DNA from: Serendipita indica DSM 11827
Lineage: Eukaryota; Basidiomycota; Agaricomycetes; Sebacinales; Serendipitaceae
Assembly (NCBI GenBank): GCA_910890315.1
Contig: CAJVGD010000012.1
Location: 744,001-808,000, forward strand
Length of the DNA: 64,000 nt
Direction of reading: 5' to 3'
Positions 12,532 to 23,007 of this stretch are shown piece by piece. The notes under the pieces are model-generated. The model was not told the origin of the DNA. It ran no database searches and was given only the letters and a program-made list of their open reading frames with translations. The position numbers and the translations under genes were made by a program. The stretch's first letter is position 1; each line of letters starts with the position of its first letter.

Positions 12532-12877
12532 TTGGAGCGGGTGTTAGATAGATGGACGTAGATGTCAATGTTGATTACACAGCTAATGGATACGCTTAGA
12601 CATGCGAGTGTGTGTCTAGTAAACGGGAATGAGATGGTGGTGATACGACTATCAATATGGACAGGTATTGAAACATACTGCACGTCCTCTGAGATTAGCG
12701 ACTAATTCAAGCTACCAATTGCTATGTCTCTTGATAAATAAGGTGCCAAATGTGGAGAAGCCTCGTCCATAACCGATGTAGTCAGGTATCAAAGGTAATG
12801 AAGCTCTGCCGGATGCGTGATCCACAGAACGAGGTATCAATCCGAAATTGGAGTGAATCGCCGTGCTCTATATAGAC

Positions 12878-13045
12878 TCATACGTTTAGAAATTCTATAG
12901 GTGTCGCCGTCCCATCCTTAGCAATAACAGTCAGGTGGCAAGAACAAGGGTGGAATGCGGCTATTTAGTCACGCAAAAGGCACAATTAGGAACTTTTGTT
13001 TACCAGTTTTGATGATAGTTCAAGTTGAGGGTGGTTTGATAACAT
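12878..13045 (-). pseudogene. F-box gene relic, copy B, large internal deletion
   Basis: Exon 1 (ATG at 13045, MLSNHPQLELSSKL) and its following intron remain, then the sequence jumps at about 12935-12941 straight to the last codons (LTVIAKDGTATPIEFLNV), stop at 12878. About 1.3 kb that copy C keeps is missing. The join keeps the C-terminal frame, but the intron acceptor is altered (TAGCCG instead of a CTGCAG border), so a useful product is unlikely. Confidence 0.75.
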
Positions 13046-13440
13046 GGTTTGTAGTTTGTGTGTCGTGAATGTCGAGGTCGGGTCCAAAGGAGGCGATGAT
13101 TGTGGCGACCTATACGGTCAGTCATATTCGGGCTCGTCACACTGCGCGAATGGTACCTTCAAAGTCAAGTCGAGCAGGAGGTGGAATCCTCGTAAACGCA
13201 TCCACCCAGCAATAAAGGTGAAGATCTTCGTTTGAGTGAATTCGGTGTCGCACACTTACAGTGTCCAGGAGATTTGGCTCGTTGGATAGGGGCACTGACC
13301 GCATTTGCTCCCAACCGCCAACAACCCGAAATCAGTCGGCCCAATCCTTACTCAGACTATTGGTTGGCATGTGATCTTGAAAAAATTTCATTTCTACCAC
13401 TAATTATGACCTCGTTCGCCCTGCCATTCTCCTTGCCAGC

Positions 13441-13625
13441 CATTTAGCGCCGCACCCACAGTCCAAAGAGAACTGCTCTTGTTCCCGACCAACGCCAGCG
13501 ACATCGAGCTGGCCAACTACTTGTACTTCAACGAGTCTCCTAACGCCTTCGGACACTCCTCACAAACCACTGCTCAGGGGATTGGACGCCAGTTAAACGG
13601 CATAACCAAGGACTTGAAGAACTGA
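13441..13625 (+). other. Conserved reading frame upstream of NLR copy B
   Basis: Counterpart of the frames at 2835-3030 and 22818-22999, with FPTNASDIELANYLYF and NAFGHSSQTTAQGIGRQLNG. It ends in TGA 14 bases before the NLR start. Differences from the sisters are mostly single substitutions without a frame break. Function unknown. Confidence 0.45.
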
Positions 13626-13639
13626 CAGTGAAGCAGACC

Positions 13640-16600
13640 ATGTCCAAATCGAAGATTGATGACCTTGGATTTCTGGAACTATCACCAGGGACTGATCCTG
13701 TCGTCGAGTGAGTGGCATGCGCAAGGCACGTGGTCGCTGCTGAGCGTGCTTTATCAGTATTGTCGCCATTCATGGTCTAGATGGTCACAGAGAAGAGACA
13801 TGGACAACAGACGATGGGATCCTATGGCTACGCAAGTTCTTGCCTCCCGACTTACCCAACGCACGAATCCTCAGTTATGGTTACGACGCCGATACGCAAA
13901 GTAAAGAATGCGTATCCACTCAAACAATGCGTCGTCATGCCGAAGGACTGGCTCAAGCTCTTTCAAGGCAACGCACGCACGCACCTCGAGTAAGTAAACA
14001 TCTAGTGCGAACGGACATACTCTGAACAACACCTAGCGTCCTATAATATTCGTTGCGCACAATATAGGAGGTATCATCCTCAAATGGGTTCGTCACAGTC
14101 AAGCTGAAGCCTCCTGTGTTGACGCTCGTCTAGGCGCTCGTGATCTGTCACAATCAGAACCCGGAGTCAAAGTGCGATCTACGAGACATCTTGGTTTCTA
14201 CTCATGCGATCCTCTTCTTCGGAACTCCCCACTCTGGCCTCGAGGGCACAACTCTCCTGACCACGATCAACCGCTTCGCATCAATGTATACGAAAACGAC
14301 AAATGTTCTCCTCAAAGATCTTGAGAATCACTCGTCTGAACTCGAAAACGTCCAGAGTCTGTATGTCGCTGTGAGCGAGAAGTTCAACAGTATATTCTTC
14401 TGTGAAGCATACAAGACACCTGCAGAGAGAAAGAGGAGGAAGTTGGTTCGTTGCGAATTTAGACAGGTTGATCCGATGCTGACTATGTCATAGAATGTTC
14501 CTCATCACGCGGCGGTCATCTCTGGTGATCGAAACGCCACGACTATCGTCCTGCATGCCAGCCACGAAGATCTGGTCAGGTTCCATGCAGCAGATAGCGA
14601 CAATTATCGCACCGTTCTTCATCATCTCAAAGACTACTCCAGCAGCGCAACAACAGCTGTGAGTGAGAAGTGGACAAGAGAAGACACCTGTCGTAGTGAG
14701 TAGGACCGTGTAAACGTCAATAGTTAGCCAATGGATTCGCAGGCGCTGCAAGAGGAGAGTCTGATTCCCAGGAAGTAGCACGACCGAAGTCACTCCCACC
14801 AGTGTCAATAAGCTACATCGAGCGACCAGAACTTCAAACCCTTATCACACAAAAGCTTCTTCCAGACGGCGATGTGGGCCGCCAACCGCGATGTATTCTA
14901 TACGGGCTCGGAGGGGCTGGGAAAACTCAGCTTGCAACGAGATGGATCAGGAAAAATAAGAACAAGTATGCGATTACATATGCATCGGACGTCTCTAATA
15001 TTCTACAAGGTTCACTCGAGTGATTGTTATCGATGCAACGAGTCAGGCCCAGCTGGAAGCGGACTTGGAGCGGTCGATTCGCACCTTGGGAACCGAATAC
15101 AGCAAGATGACGTGGGAAGATGCAGTCTCCCACCTGGACGACAATGAAAAGGGATGGCTACTGTTCATGGACAACGCAGATTCATCTGAACTGAATCTTG
15201 ATCCGTATCTCCCGGGGTCTATCCATGGAGCAATCATCATCACGACACGGAATAGAGGCTGCATTGGCCACGCTCCCAACGGCGCGATTCCTGTCGGCGA
15301 GCTGGAGGAGAATGAGGCCATAAACCTCCTTCATACAGTCTCCAATATCCCACGTACATCTGGAATCAAGTCTGTGGAGATTGTAAGGGAGCTTGGAATG
15401 CTGGCACTGGCGGTCACTCAGGCGGGGGCTTACATCCGCACTACACAGCGTCCGGATACATACCTCGAAAGTTTCCGCAAGCATAGAAAGCGATTGATGA
15501 GCAAGGCTCCGGGTGAGGGAACACATTATCCGTCCTCGACATACACTGCGTTCGACCTGTCTTTTCGCCGTCTACCGACTAAAACACAGGATTTTATGAG
15601 AATATGCGCATTTCTTCACCACTCCCTCATTCCATACGCGCTATTCCAGCAATCGACCGAGTCAAAATTTATCACACCCGTGTTCAGGGCGAGCTGGGCC
15701 CCACCAGAGAGTGATAAAGTATTTATCACAAAGCTAGAGGGAATTTTTGGGTTGGAATGGGATGAGATTACGTTCCAAGAAACTGTAGATTCGGCTTTGC
15801 ACGCGTCTCTGATCAGTGTTTCAACTGACGGGCTATTCTACACTGTTCACCCACTCCTTCAAACATATATCAAGGATGGACTGAACGAAGAAGAGAATTT
15901 TACCTATATACGTATGACAGCACAGCTATTGCTTGGCGCAACCCAGCCATTTGAGAGTAGCAATGGACACCGATGGCAACTCCTCGCGCATGTCAACAGC
16001 ATCCCTCGATCTGTTCAGTCGCAGCACGTCGCTAGCGCATTGGCTTTCGGCAAATTCTATCAGTCTTTGGCAGATTGGAATGCATGCCAAGATTTATTTG
16101 AAGTTGCTCTTCAGAATGTCGTGGCCGCTCTTGGCCAAAGGCATAAAGACTCACTATGGCTGATGTCTCTTCTCGCGGGGACATTACGGGTGCTTAGTCA
16201 ACTGGAAAAGGCAGAAACAATGCAGCGAGAAATACTTTCTCTGCACCTAGACATCCTTGGGCCACGAAATTTAGACACGGTCACTGCAATGCACGACCTT
16301 GCAGCCACACTGGATGAACGTGGTCAGTTGGAGGAAGCGGAAACGATGAAGCGAGAGGTACTCGCTCTGCGGCTAGACATCCTTGGACGACGGCACCTCG
16401 ACACGGTCCACGCAATGCACAACCTTGCAGTCACTCTGCATGGACGTGGTCAGTTGGAGGAAGCGGAAACGATTCAGCGAGAGGTACTCGCTCTGCGGCT
16501 AGACATCCTCGGACGACGGCACCTAGACACGGTCCGGGCAATGGACAACCTTGCAATCACTCTGCATGGACGTGGTCAGTTGGAGGAAGCGGAAACGATG

Positions 16601-17779
16601 AAGCGAGAGGTACTCGCTCTGCGGCTAGACATCCTTGGACGACGGCACCTCGACACTGTCCACGCAATGGACCACCTTGCAGTCACTCTGCATGGACGTG
16701 GTCAGTTGGAGGAAGCGGAAACGATTCAGCGAGAGGTACTCGCTCTGCGGCTAGACATCCTCGGACGACGGCACCTAGATACAGTCTGGGCAATGGACAA
16801 CCTTGCAATCACTCTGCATGGACGTGGTCAGTTGGAGGAAGCGGAAACGATTCAGCGAGAGGTACTCGCTCTGCGGCTAGACATCCTCGGACGACGGCAC
16901 CTAGATACAGTCTGGGCAATGGACAACCTTGCAATCACTCTACGTGGACGTGGTCAGTTGGAGGAAGCGGAAACGATTCAGCGAGAGGTACTCGCTCTGC
17001 GGCTAGACATCCTCGGACGACGGCACCTAGACACGGTCTGGGCAATGGACAACCTTGCAATCACTCTGCATGGACGTGGTCAGTTGGAGGAAGCGGAAAC
17101 GATTCAGCGAGAGGTACTCGCTCTGCGGCTAGACATCCTCGGACGACGGCACCTCGACACGGTCCACGCAATGGACAACCTTGCAATCACTCTGCACGGA
17201 CGTGGTCAGTTGGAGGAAGCGGAAACGATTCAGCGAGAGGTACTCGCTCTGCGGCTAGACATCCTCGGACGACGGCACCTAGATACAGTCTGGGCAATGC
17301 ACAACCTTGCAACCACTCTGCATGGACGTGGTCAGTGGGAGGAAGCGGAAACGATTCAGCGAGAGGTACTCGCTCTGCGGCTAGACATCCTCGGACGACG
17401 GCACCTAGATACAGTCTGGGCAATGCACAACCTTGCAACCACTCTGCATGGACGTGGTCAGCTGGAGGAAGCGGAAACGATTCAGCGAGAGGTACTCGCT
17501 CTGCGGCTAGAAATCCTTGGACGACGGCACCTAGATACAGTGTGGGCAATGGACAACCTTGCAATCAGTCTACGTGGACGTGGTCAGCTGGAGGAAGCGG
17601 AAACGATGAAGCGAGAGGTACTCGCTCTGCGGCTAGACATCCTTGGACGACGGCACCTCGACACGGTCCGGGCAATGGGCAGCCTTGCAATCACTCTACG
17701 TGGACGTGGTCAGTTGGAGGAAGCAGAAACACTGCGGCGGGATGCATTCGCCTTGCGGCTGGAGATCCTTGGACCGTAA
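13640..17779 (+). CDS. NLR copy B: hydrolase-like/NB-ARC/TPR protein, 1274 aa, intact
   Basis: Seven exons (13640-13707, 13758-13989, 14037-14087, 14134-14445, 14494-14662, 14743-14965, 15010-17779) give one open frame of 1275 codons. Order: an alpha/beta-hydrolase (DUF676/SesB-like) domain, about residues 20-270, opening with IVAIHGLDGHREKTW; NB-ARC with P-loop GLGGAGKTQLA (about 333-343), Walker B-like WLLFMDNAD (about 401), GAIIITTRNR and a GLPL-equivalent LGMLALAVTQAGAYI; a linker; then 12 TPR units of 42 residues to the end. The elbow that should carry the catalytic Ser reads AHNIGG, with Asn at about 109. Role by family: a cytosolic sensor whose TPR array binds a ligand and triggers NB-ARC oligomerisation; the N-terminal domain would be the effector or a pseudo-enzyme adaptor (inference). 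Exon lengths equal those of copy C base for base. Confidence 0.9.
16265..17776 (+). repeat. TPR-coding array, 12 x 126 bases, copy B
   Basis: Twelve units of exactly 126 bases with the core DTVxAMxNLAxTLHGRGQLE and the linker ALRLDILGRRHL. Units are near-identical at the base level; variation sits mainly at the residue after DTV (T, H, R, W), the residue after AM (H, D, G), the residue after NLA and the residue after TL. This is a kinesin-light-chain-like TPR_12/TPR_10 pattern. A degenerate unit precedes the array. Confidence 0.9.
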
Positions 17780-18109
17780 TAGAAAATTATTCTTGGCGCT
17801 GTGCCCGACCTCGTAGACCAAATTGGTCGGTTCGAGGTCGGATGTATCTTCACATTGAGCATGAGAGTTCACGTCTAGAATATTGACTACTAGGATACTT
17901 TCGCAGTGCCTCTATGTGTCTGATTTGTATAGCCAGAATTTTGGACGTCACTTGTAGACATCTTACTCTCAAATGAAGAACTCTCTTAGACAATGTCATA
18001 TAGATCAGTATACTGTGACTTGCTTTCTTAGTATGTCCCGAATGCAGACGTCTTGTTTTGACGGGGCGCCAGCCAGCGAAGATACAGATCACTCATTGGT
18101 CCAACTTCA
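17780..18109. other. NLR-GH31 intergenic region, copy B
   Basis: Similar to 27148-27478 of copy C, with several small indels. It should hold the NLR 3' end and the former GH31 promoter. No gene seen. Confidence 0.5.
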
Positions 18110-19868
18110 ATGGTTGTTTTGTTTCAGAATCTTCCCTCTGCAGTTATGACTCTCTCGTGGCGGCTTCCACTTGTCAAACTCGGTAAGCTGTCCTTGCGAG
18201 TGCAATACCAAACAGGTTGGTTGTTATCACACGAGGCTGGCAAGCAATGACCCTCTTCACTTTAGATTCTAGGGTACGTGTTCAGGTGACGGATCCAGAG
18301 CAGACACACTACGAAGTACCTGAAAGGGTCTTCCCGCGACCACCATCCACCGAAGCTCTCAGGCCGAAGGTCAAGTTTCGGTTTGCAGCGAGTCCATTTA
18401 GCTTCTCAATCGTTCGGGTGGATACGAATGAGGTTCTCTTTGATACCTCGGCTGCACCGTTGATCTTCGCGCCACAGTATTTGCGCTTGAAGACGACACT
18501 GCCTCTGAACGCGAACATATATGGACTAGGAGAACATACGGAATCTTTTCGATTACCCATAGAGCAGGGTGTTACGCGTACCCTTTGGGCACGAGATGCC
18601 ATCCGTATTCCAACGGGCACAAACCTCTACGGTGCACATCCGATCTATGTTGAGCAGCGACATACGGGGGCTCATGGGGTATTCCTTCTCAATTCGAATG
18701 GGATGGACGTCAAGATCAAGAACGACTGTAGCCACGGATCGCTGGAGTACAATGTCATCGGGGGCACTCTGGATCTATACTTCTTTGCCGGACCAACACC
18801 AGTGGACGTGGCTCGGCAATCTGTACAAGTAGCCGGACTCCCTGTCGAGTTTCCGTACTGGAGCTTTGGGCTGCATCAATGCCGTTTTGGCTATAAAGAT
18901 ATCGAAGAAGTCAGACAAGTCGTTGCCAACTACAGTGAAGCAGGGATTCCTCTGGAGACAATGTGGATTGATAGTATGTTTTTACTCGTCCATCTACTCG
19001 AACTAATGCCCGTCAGTCGATTACATGGACGACCGCTTGGTTTTCACGACCGATCCAGTCGCGTATCCAAAGGCAGAGGTCTAGAAATTGGTCAAAGATC
19101 TGCACTCGAAGAACCAACAGCTAGGTAAGGAAACCCTTAATGCGAAATGTCACTAACAATTTATAAGTCATGATGGTCGACCCCGCAATTGGCACCCGTG
19201 CCGGAGTTTCTGGCGCATACGAGCGAGGGTCGATCGCAGATGTCTGGCTCAAAGGACCAGATGGGCAGTCTCACATCAGAAGTAGGAATCTGTTATCCTC
19301 TTCCTACACAATCTCACTGTTATATAATCGTCTGGCCAGGCACTTTCGTCTTTCCAGACTGGTTCCATCCTAGTGCGCAACCGTTTTGGACGGACGAGTT
19401 CAAGCGCTTCTTCAATCCAAATGATGGAATTGACATAGACGCGGCATGGATTGATATGAACGAACCTGCTTCGTTCTGTTATCACCCATGCCCCGTAACG
19501 CCGAATACGGTGGACGTCAATCATTTATGCTCACCCTAGGAGATGTTCCGCCGTTGGGGGATGAATAACCAGACTACGAGGGAATCAACCTCCAGCGTCC
19601 ACCTTATGCAATCAAAACGACATGCCGAGACTCAGTGACCGTACGGCACCAGTTGATGCTGTGCACCACAACGGTCTACTGATGGAATATGATATTCGTA
19701 CGTCTCCTCCTCGAATCTTTCGTTATCCCGAACGACGAGGAGACAAGTTGTACGGAAGCATGATGTCAATGGCCACTAGAGAAGCTATGCTCGCGAGGCG
19801 TCCAGGAGTCCGACCGTTGATCATTCCCCGTTCGACGTTTGCTGGTGTCGGACCAAGGTCGGTAAGTG
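18110..19868 (+). pseudogene. GH31 alpha-glucosidase gene, copy B, truncated and broken
   Basis: Matches the 5' two thirds of the intact gene at 27590-30614. At about 18181-18186 roughly 245 bases are missing relative to copy C, removing the intended start, the signal peptide and the mature N-terminus. Later the Gln codon after KAEV is TAG at about 19081, and frames are disturbed around 19525-19625. Homology ends at 19868, before the acid/base motif, and the C-terminal domains are absent. It still holds [13 protein letters not shown], the nucleophile motif. A non-functional copy of a host gene. Confidence 0.85.
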
Positions 19869-20721
19869 GGTCCCCTCGCTCTAATAACATCGAAGAGATA
19901 GCTACTGACGGGGCCCAAGCGGTAGATGGCGATTTCGTGATTGGCCCAGTGAACGACACTACGCTTGTCGCCTATAAGTACCTCGTGGCTGCCAGCTTTT
20001 GTGGTTCATACCGCACCGAGCGCAAATTTCTCGAGGTGTTTGCCTACCTGGGCTCACCGCCTGGCTCGTTACTTACCCTCACAAAGCGAGATGGAGGACA
20101 TCCGAGAAACTGGCTGTATACGATACAGATCGGCCACTATACCCTCTTAAAGATGATCCCAAGTCATTCCGTTTCGCTCATGGCGATCTTAGCAACGCCA
20201 ATATCCTGATCAATCCGAAGACCGGTACCATAACTGGTGTTATTAACTGTGAATGGCTGGCTTTCGACCACCCTGGTTAGGCGTGACGCCTTCCAATTGG
20301 TTCAACGACGACATCAACCGCTTCACGATGGAGGGTCCCCAATGGGACGGGCCACTCGGGTACGACGAAGACATCGCTGCAGACTCGGAGCTAAGAGCAT
20401 ACTTCTTGTCCGAGCTGAAAGTGCGTAACCATCGAGCATAGGAACATAACAGATTGGGAGTCGAGCTCCAAGCGATCTTGTACAACTTGTGCGAGGAGTC
20501 GGTAGGTACAGTACAAGCCTGGTTGAGGAATTACTACGAGCACGGGCTTGTCCATTTGACCTTGGCAAGGTTGAAATTGAGGAGTACAAGATATTCCTCG
20601 AATTTGAAGTACGTGTTTCGATGGCTTGAATACATATTCCAACTCACTTCGTAAAATAGGAACGCAAGCGTCAGGCCATGTCCGCAAACGGTGGCACGAC
20701 TACCAATATGGAGATCTATTG
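19869..20721 (+). pseudogene. Aminoglycoside-phosphotransferase-like (APH family) gene remnant
   Basis: Contains [14 protein letters not shown] followed by GVINCEWLAF, the catalytic-loop and metal-site pattern of the fungal APH/choline-kinase-like family. The usual GVIDWEW Asp is Asn here. The frame shifts by one base just after DHP (about 20275) and continues with WLGVTPSNWFNDDINRF; further on, EIEEYKIFLEFE is followed by an intron (20609-20659) and ERKRQAMSANGGTTTNMEIY, stop at about 20721. The 5' part is missing where the GH31 fragment abuts. Substrates of these fungal paralogues are mostly unknown. Its 3' tail is the start of duplicated block C and, in part, of block B. Confidence 0.6.
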
Positions 20722-20933
20722 AAACATACTCACGTCCTCTGAGATTGGCGACTTATTCGAGCTACCAATTGCCATGTCCTTGATCAGTTAGGCGCAAAAT
20801 GTGAAGAAGTTTCATCCATAAACGATGTCCTACATAGTGAGTTATCAAAGATAATTAAGCTCTGCCCGATGCGTGATCCATCGAACAAGGTATCAATCCG
20901 AAATTTGAGTGAATCGTCGTGCTCTATACAGAC

Positions 20934-22409
20934 TCATACGTTTAGGAAGTCTATGGGTGTCGCTGTTCCATCCTTAGCAATAACAGTCACGTAGCGAAGC
21001 GAAGGGGGTGAAGTGTTTGCCATCTTTGCAGACCGGATCACAGTGATGATGTCGGGATCATCCGGACTGCACGATGAGATTATGAGCGCCTCGATCACAT
21101 TTCCCCTACGGAATAGCCGTTGGAGAAGCGACAAACGATGGTGGGACGAGCGCGGGAGATACTGGTGGAATATACGAGGACGTGCACCTGCGCGAACGTC
21201 CCATCCATCTCCTAAATGCGCTATCACTTTCTCCAACGTCGAGAACTTGACTGTGTAATGGCTGAAAGGGTCAAAAGCTCCCCACAATATCAGAAAACGA
21301 AGGGTGGGGAGGTGAATATCTTGTGAGGAGCGTAGAAGCTCAGACGGGTCTTGTTCATCCTCACAATGAGTTTGTATCTCCAACTTCCGGCGTGCTCGAC
21401 ATGCGGAAAGAATGCTTAGGCCGGGGGTATCTTGCTGGTGGTATAACTCGAGGTGCAGAACTAGTTCCAGTTTGACCTGTTGGCCAGACAAGTCTTGCAG
21501 TCCGTGGCCACGAGTAATGTCACTGCAGGGAGAGACAATCCAAAATCAGTATTTCCGAATCGGTTTCGAATGGACATGTGTGTTATATTTGGCGCTGGGT
21601 AGCGAAATAGATCGTGGATACTGTCATTTAGTGAATAGTCTGGCATCACCACTGTGAAACTCCTCCAACGGGCAAGCCCGAGTCCCTGGGGCCCTGTGAT
21701 TTCCGAAAGAAGGCGAGAATTCGATTCTATATTGTTACTGTCGAGTAAACTATTCTCGGGCTTTTCGTAATCGACGATATCCCGCACAGCTAGTCCCTGT
21801 TCCTCAAGAAAGCCGGCATCTGTATATGCCAGCCACTCGATTCTGCTCATTGCATCCTCCAAAGTCTCGAAACGAATGATGACGTCGAGTAAAAGGCCTT
21901 TGCTCCGTCGCATGCAAGTCACCGCGTACGTGCAAAGGGCATTCAGGTGTGCTTCATCGTCTCCGATTCGGAAGTCAACCTCTACACATGCCCAAATCTC
22001 GGGACTGTCCATCACGAGTCGATACCAGTGCTTGCAAACCAGTAGCAGATTGGCGATGGCCTGGTGACTAGATTCACCAAGATAGTACCTAAATATCTTC
22101 AGGAGAAGCTCCTGTGGGCACTTTTTGATCGGGAGACGCGAGGTACTGAAGCAGCGGATATTGTGCTTTCGTTCCATCTCCTGTAGGCACGCACGGGCAA
22201 ATAAGAGCCACAATTCGAGGGTCTCTGCAAGGTCCCTCTGCTTGTTTATGGCATCGTGCTGCTTCTTGCCCAAGGTGTCGTGCAAAAGGCCAGAACAGGG
22301 GTGGGATGATGCTGTCTGCAGCCGATTAGTCACGAGAAAGACACAAATAGGAGCTTTCAGTTACCAATTTCGATGATGATGAGTCAAGTTGAGGGTGGTT
22401 TGATGGCAT
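20934..22409 (-). pseudogene. F-box protein gene, copy C, one frame break
   Basis: Exon 1 (ATG at 22409, MPSNHPQLDSSSSKL) is followed by an intron ending CTGCAG and an exon starting TASSHPCSGLLHD. The F-box-like segment is RLPIKKCPQELLLKIFRYYL, then a long Leu-rich tail ending PIDFLNV at 20934. The frame is open from the start to about 21490, where it shifts by one base within the codons for DCK-LSGQQVKLEL; with that exception the whole gene is readable. It may therefore be a recently lost gene or an intact one with a base error. F-box proteins pair with Skp1 in SCF ubiquitin ligases (family knowledge). Its start codon lies about 600 bases from that of NLR copy C, head to head. Confidence 0.7.
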
Positions 22410-22817
22410 GGCTTGTATTTTGTGCGTCGTGAATGTCGAGATCGGGTCCAAAGAAGGCACGCCCTAGGTCATGTTTACGGCGACCTGCACAGTCATATTC
22501 GGGCTCGTCACAGTGCTCAAATGATACCTTCAAAGTCAAGTCGAGCAGGAGGTGGAATCCTCGTAGACGCATCCACCCACCAATAGAGGTGAGGATATTA
22601 GTTTGGATGAATTCAGTGTCTCATGCTTGGAGTGTCCCAGAGATTTGGATCGTTGGATAGAGGCCCTGACTGTGTTTGCTCTCAACCGCCAACAACCCGA
22701 AATTAGTCGGCACAACCCTTACTCAGATTAGTTGTTGGTGCATGATCTTGAAACAACTTCATTTCTACCACCAATTAGGACCTCGTTCGCCCTGCCATTC
22801 TCCTTGCCAGCTGTTTA

Positions 22818-22999
22818 GCGCCGCACCCACAGTCCAAAGAGAACTGCTCTTGTTCCCGACCAACACCAACATCGAGCTGGGCAACTACGCGTACTTCAAG
22901 GGGCCTCTTAACGCCTTCGGACACTCCTCACAAACCACTACTCACCAGATTGGCCGCCGGCTGAACGGCATCAACAAGGAGTTGAGGAACAGACAGTGA
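22818..22999 (+). other. Conserved reading frame upstream of NLR copy C
   Basis: Third copy of the frame ending 8 bases before the NLR start codon. Here it has FPTNTNIELGNYAYFKG, one codon shorter than copy A, the indel keeping frame, and TTHQIGRRLNGINKELRNRQ before the stop. Family unknown. Confidence 0.45.
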
Positions 23000-23007
23000 A
23001 CCACACC

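Larger units (their letters stand above)
12635..19868 (+). repeat. Segmental duplication, copy B
   Basis: Aligns by eye, in the same direction, with 20685-29482. It starts within what would be the last codons of the phosphotransferase-like gene (ACGACTATCAATATGGA against ACGACTACCAATATGGA at copy C), runs through the F-box relic, the NLR and GH31, and stops abruptly inside GH31 just after GTCGGTAAGTGG. The left border falls about 100 bases after the PEPCK stop codon, so this block was joined to an unrelated single-copy gene. Confidence 0.8.

Noticed and set aside
16265-17776. CRISPR-like regular repeats
   Set aside because: The units are contiguous, coding and lack spacers; this is a eukaryotic TPR array.
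17187-17886. Repetitive open frames on both strands inside the TPR array
   Set aside because: 126 is a multiple of three, so every frame repeats in step and stays open; they are by-products of the tandem repeat.
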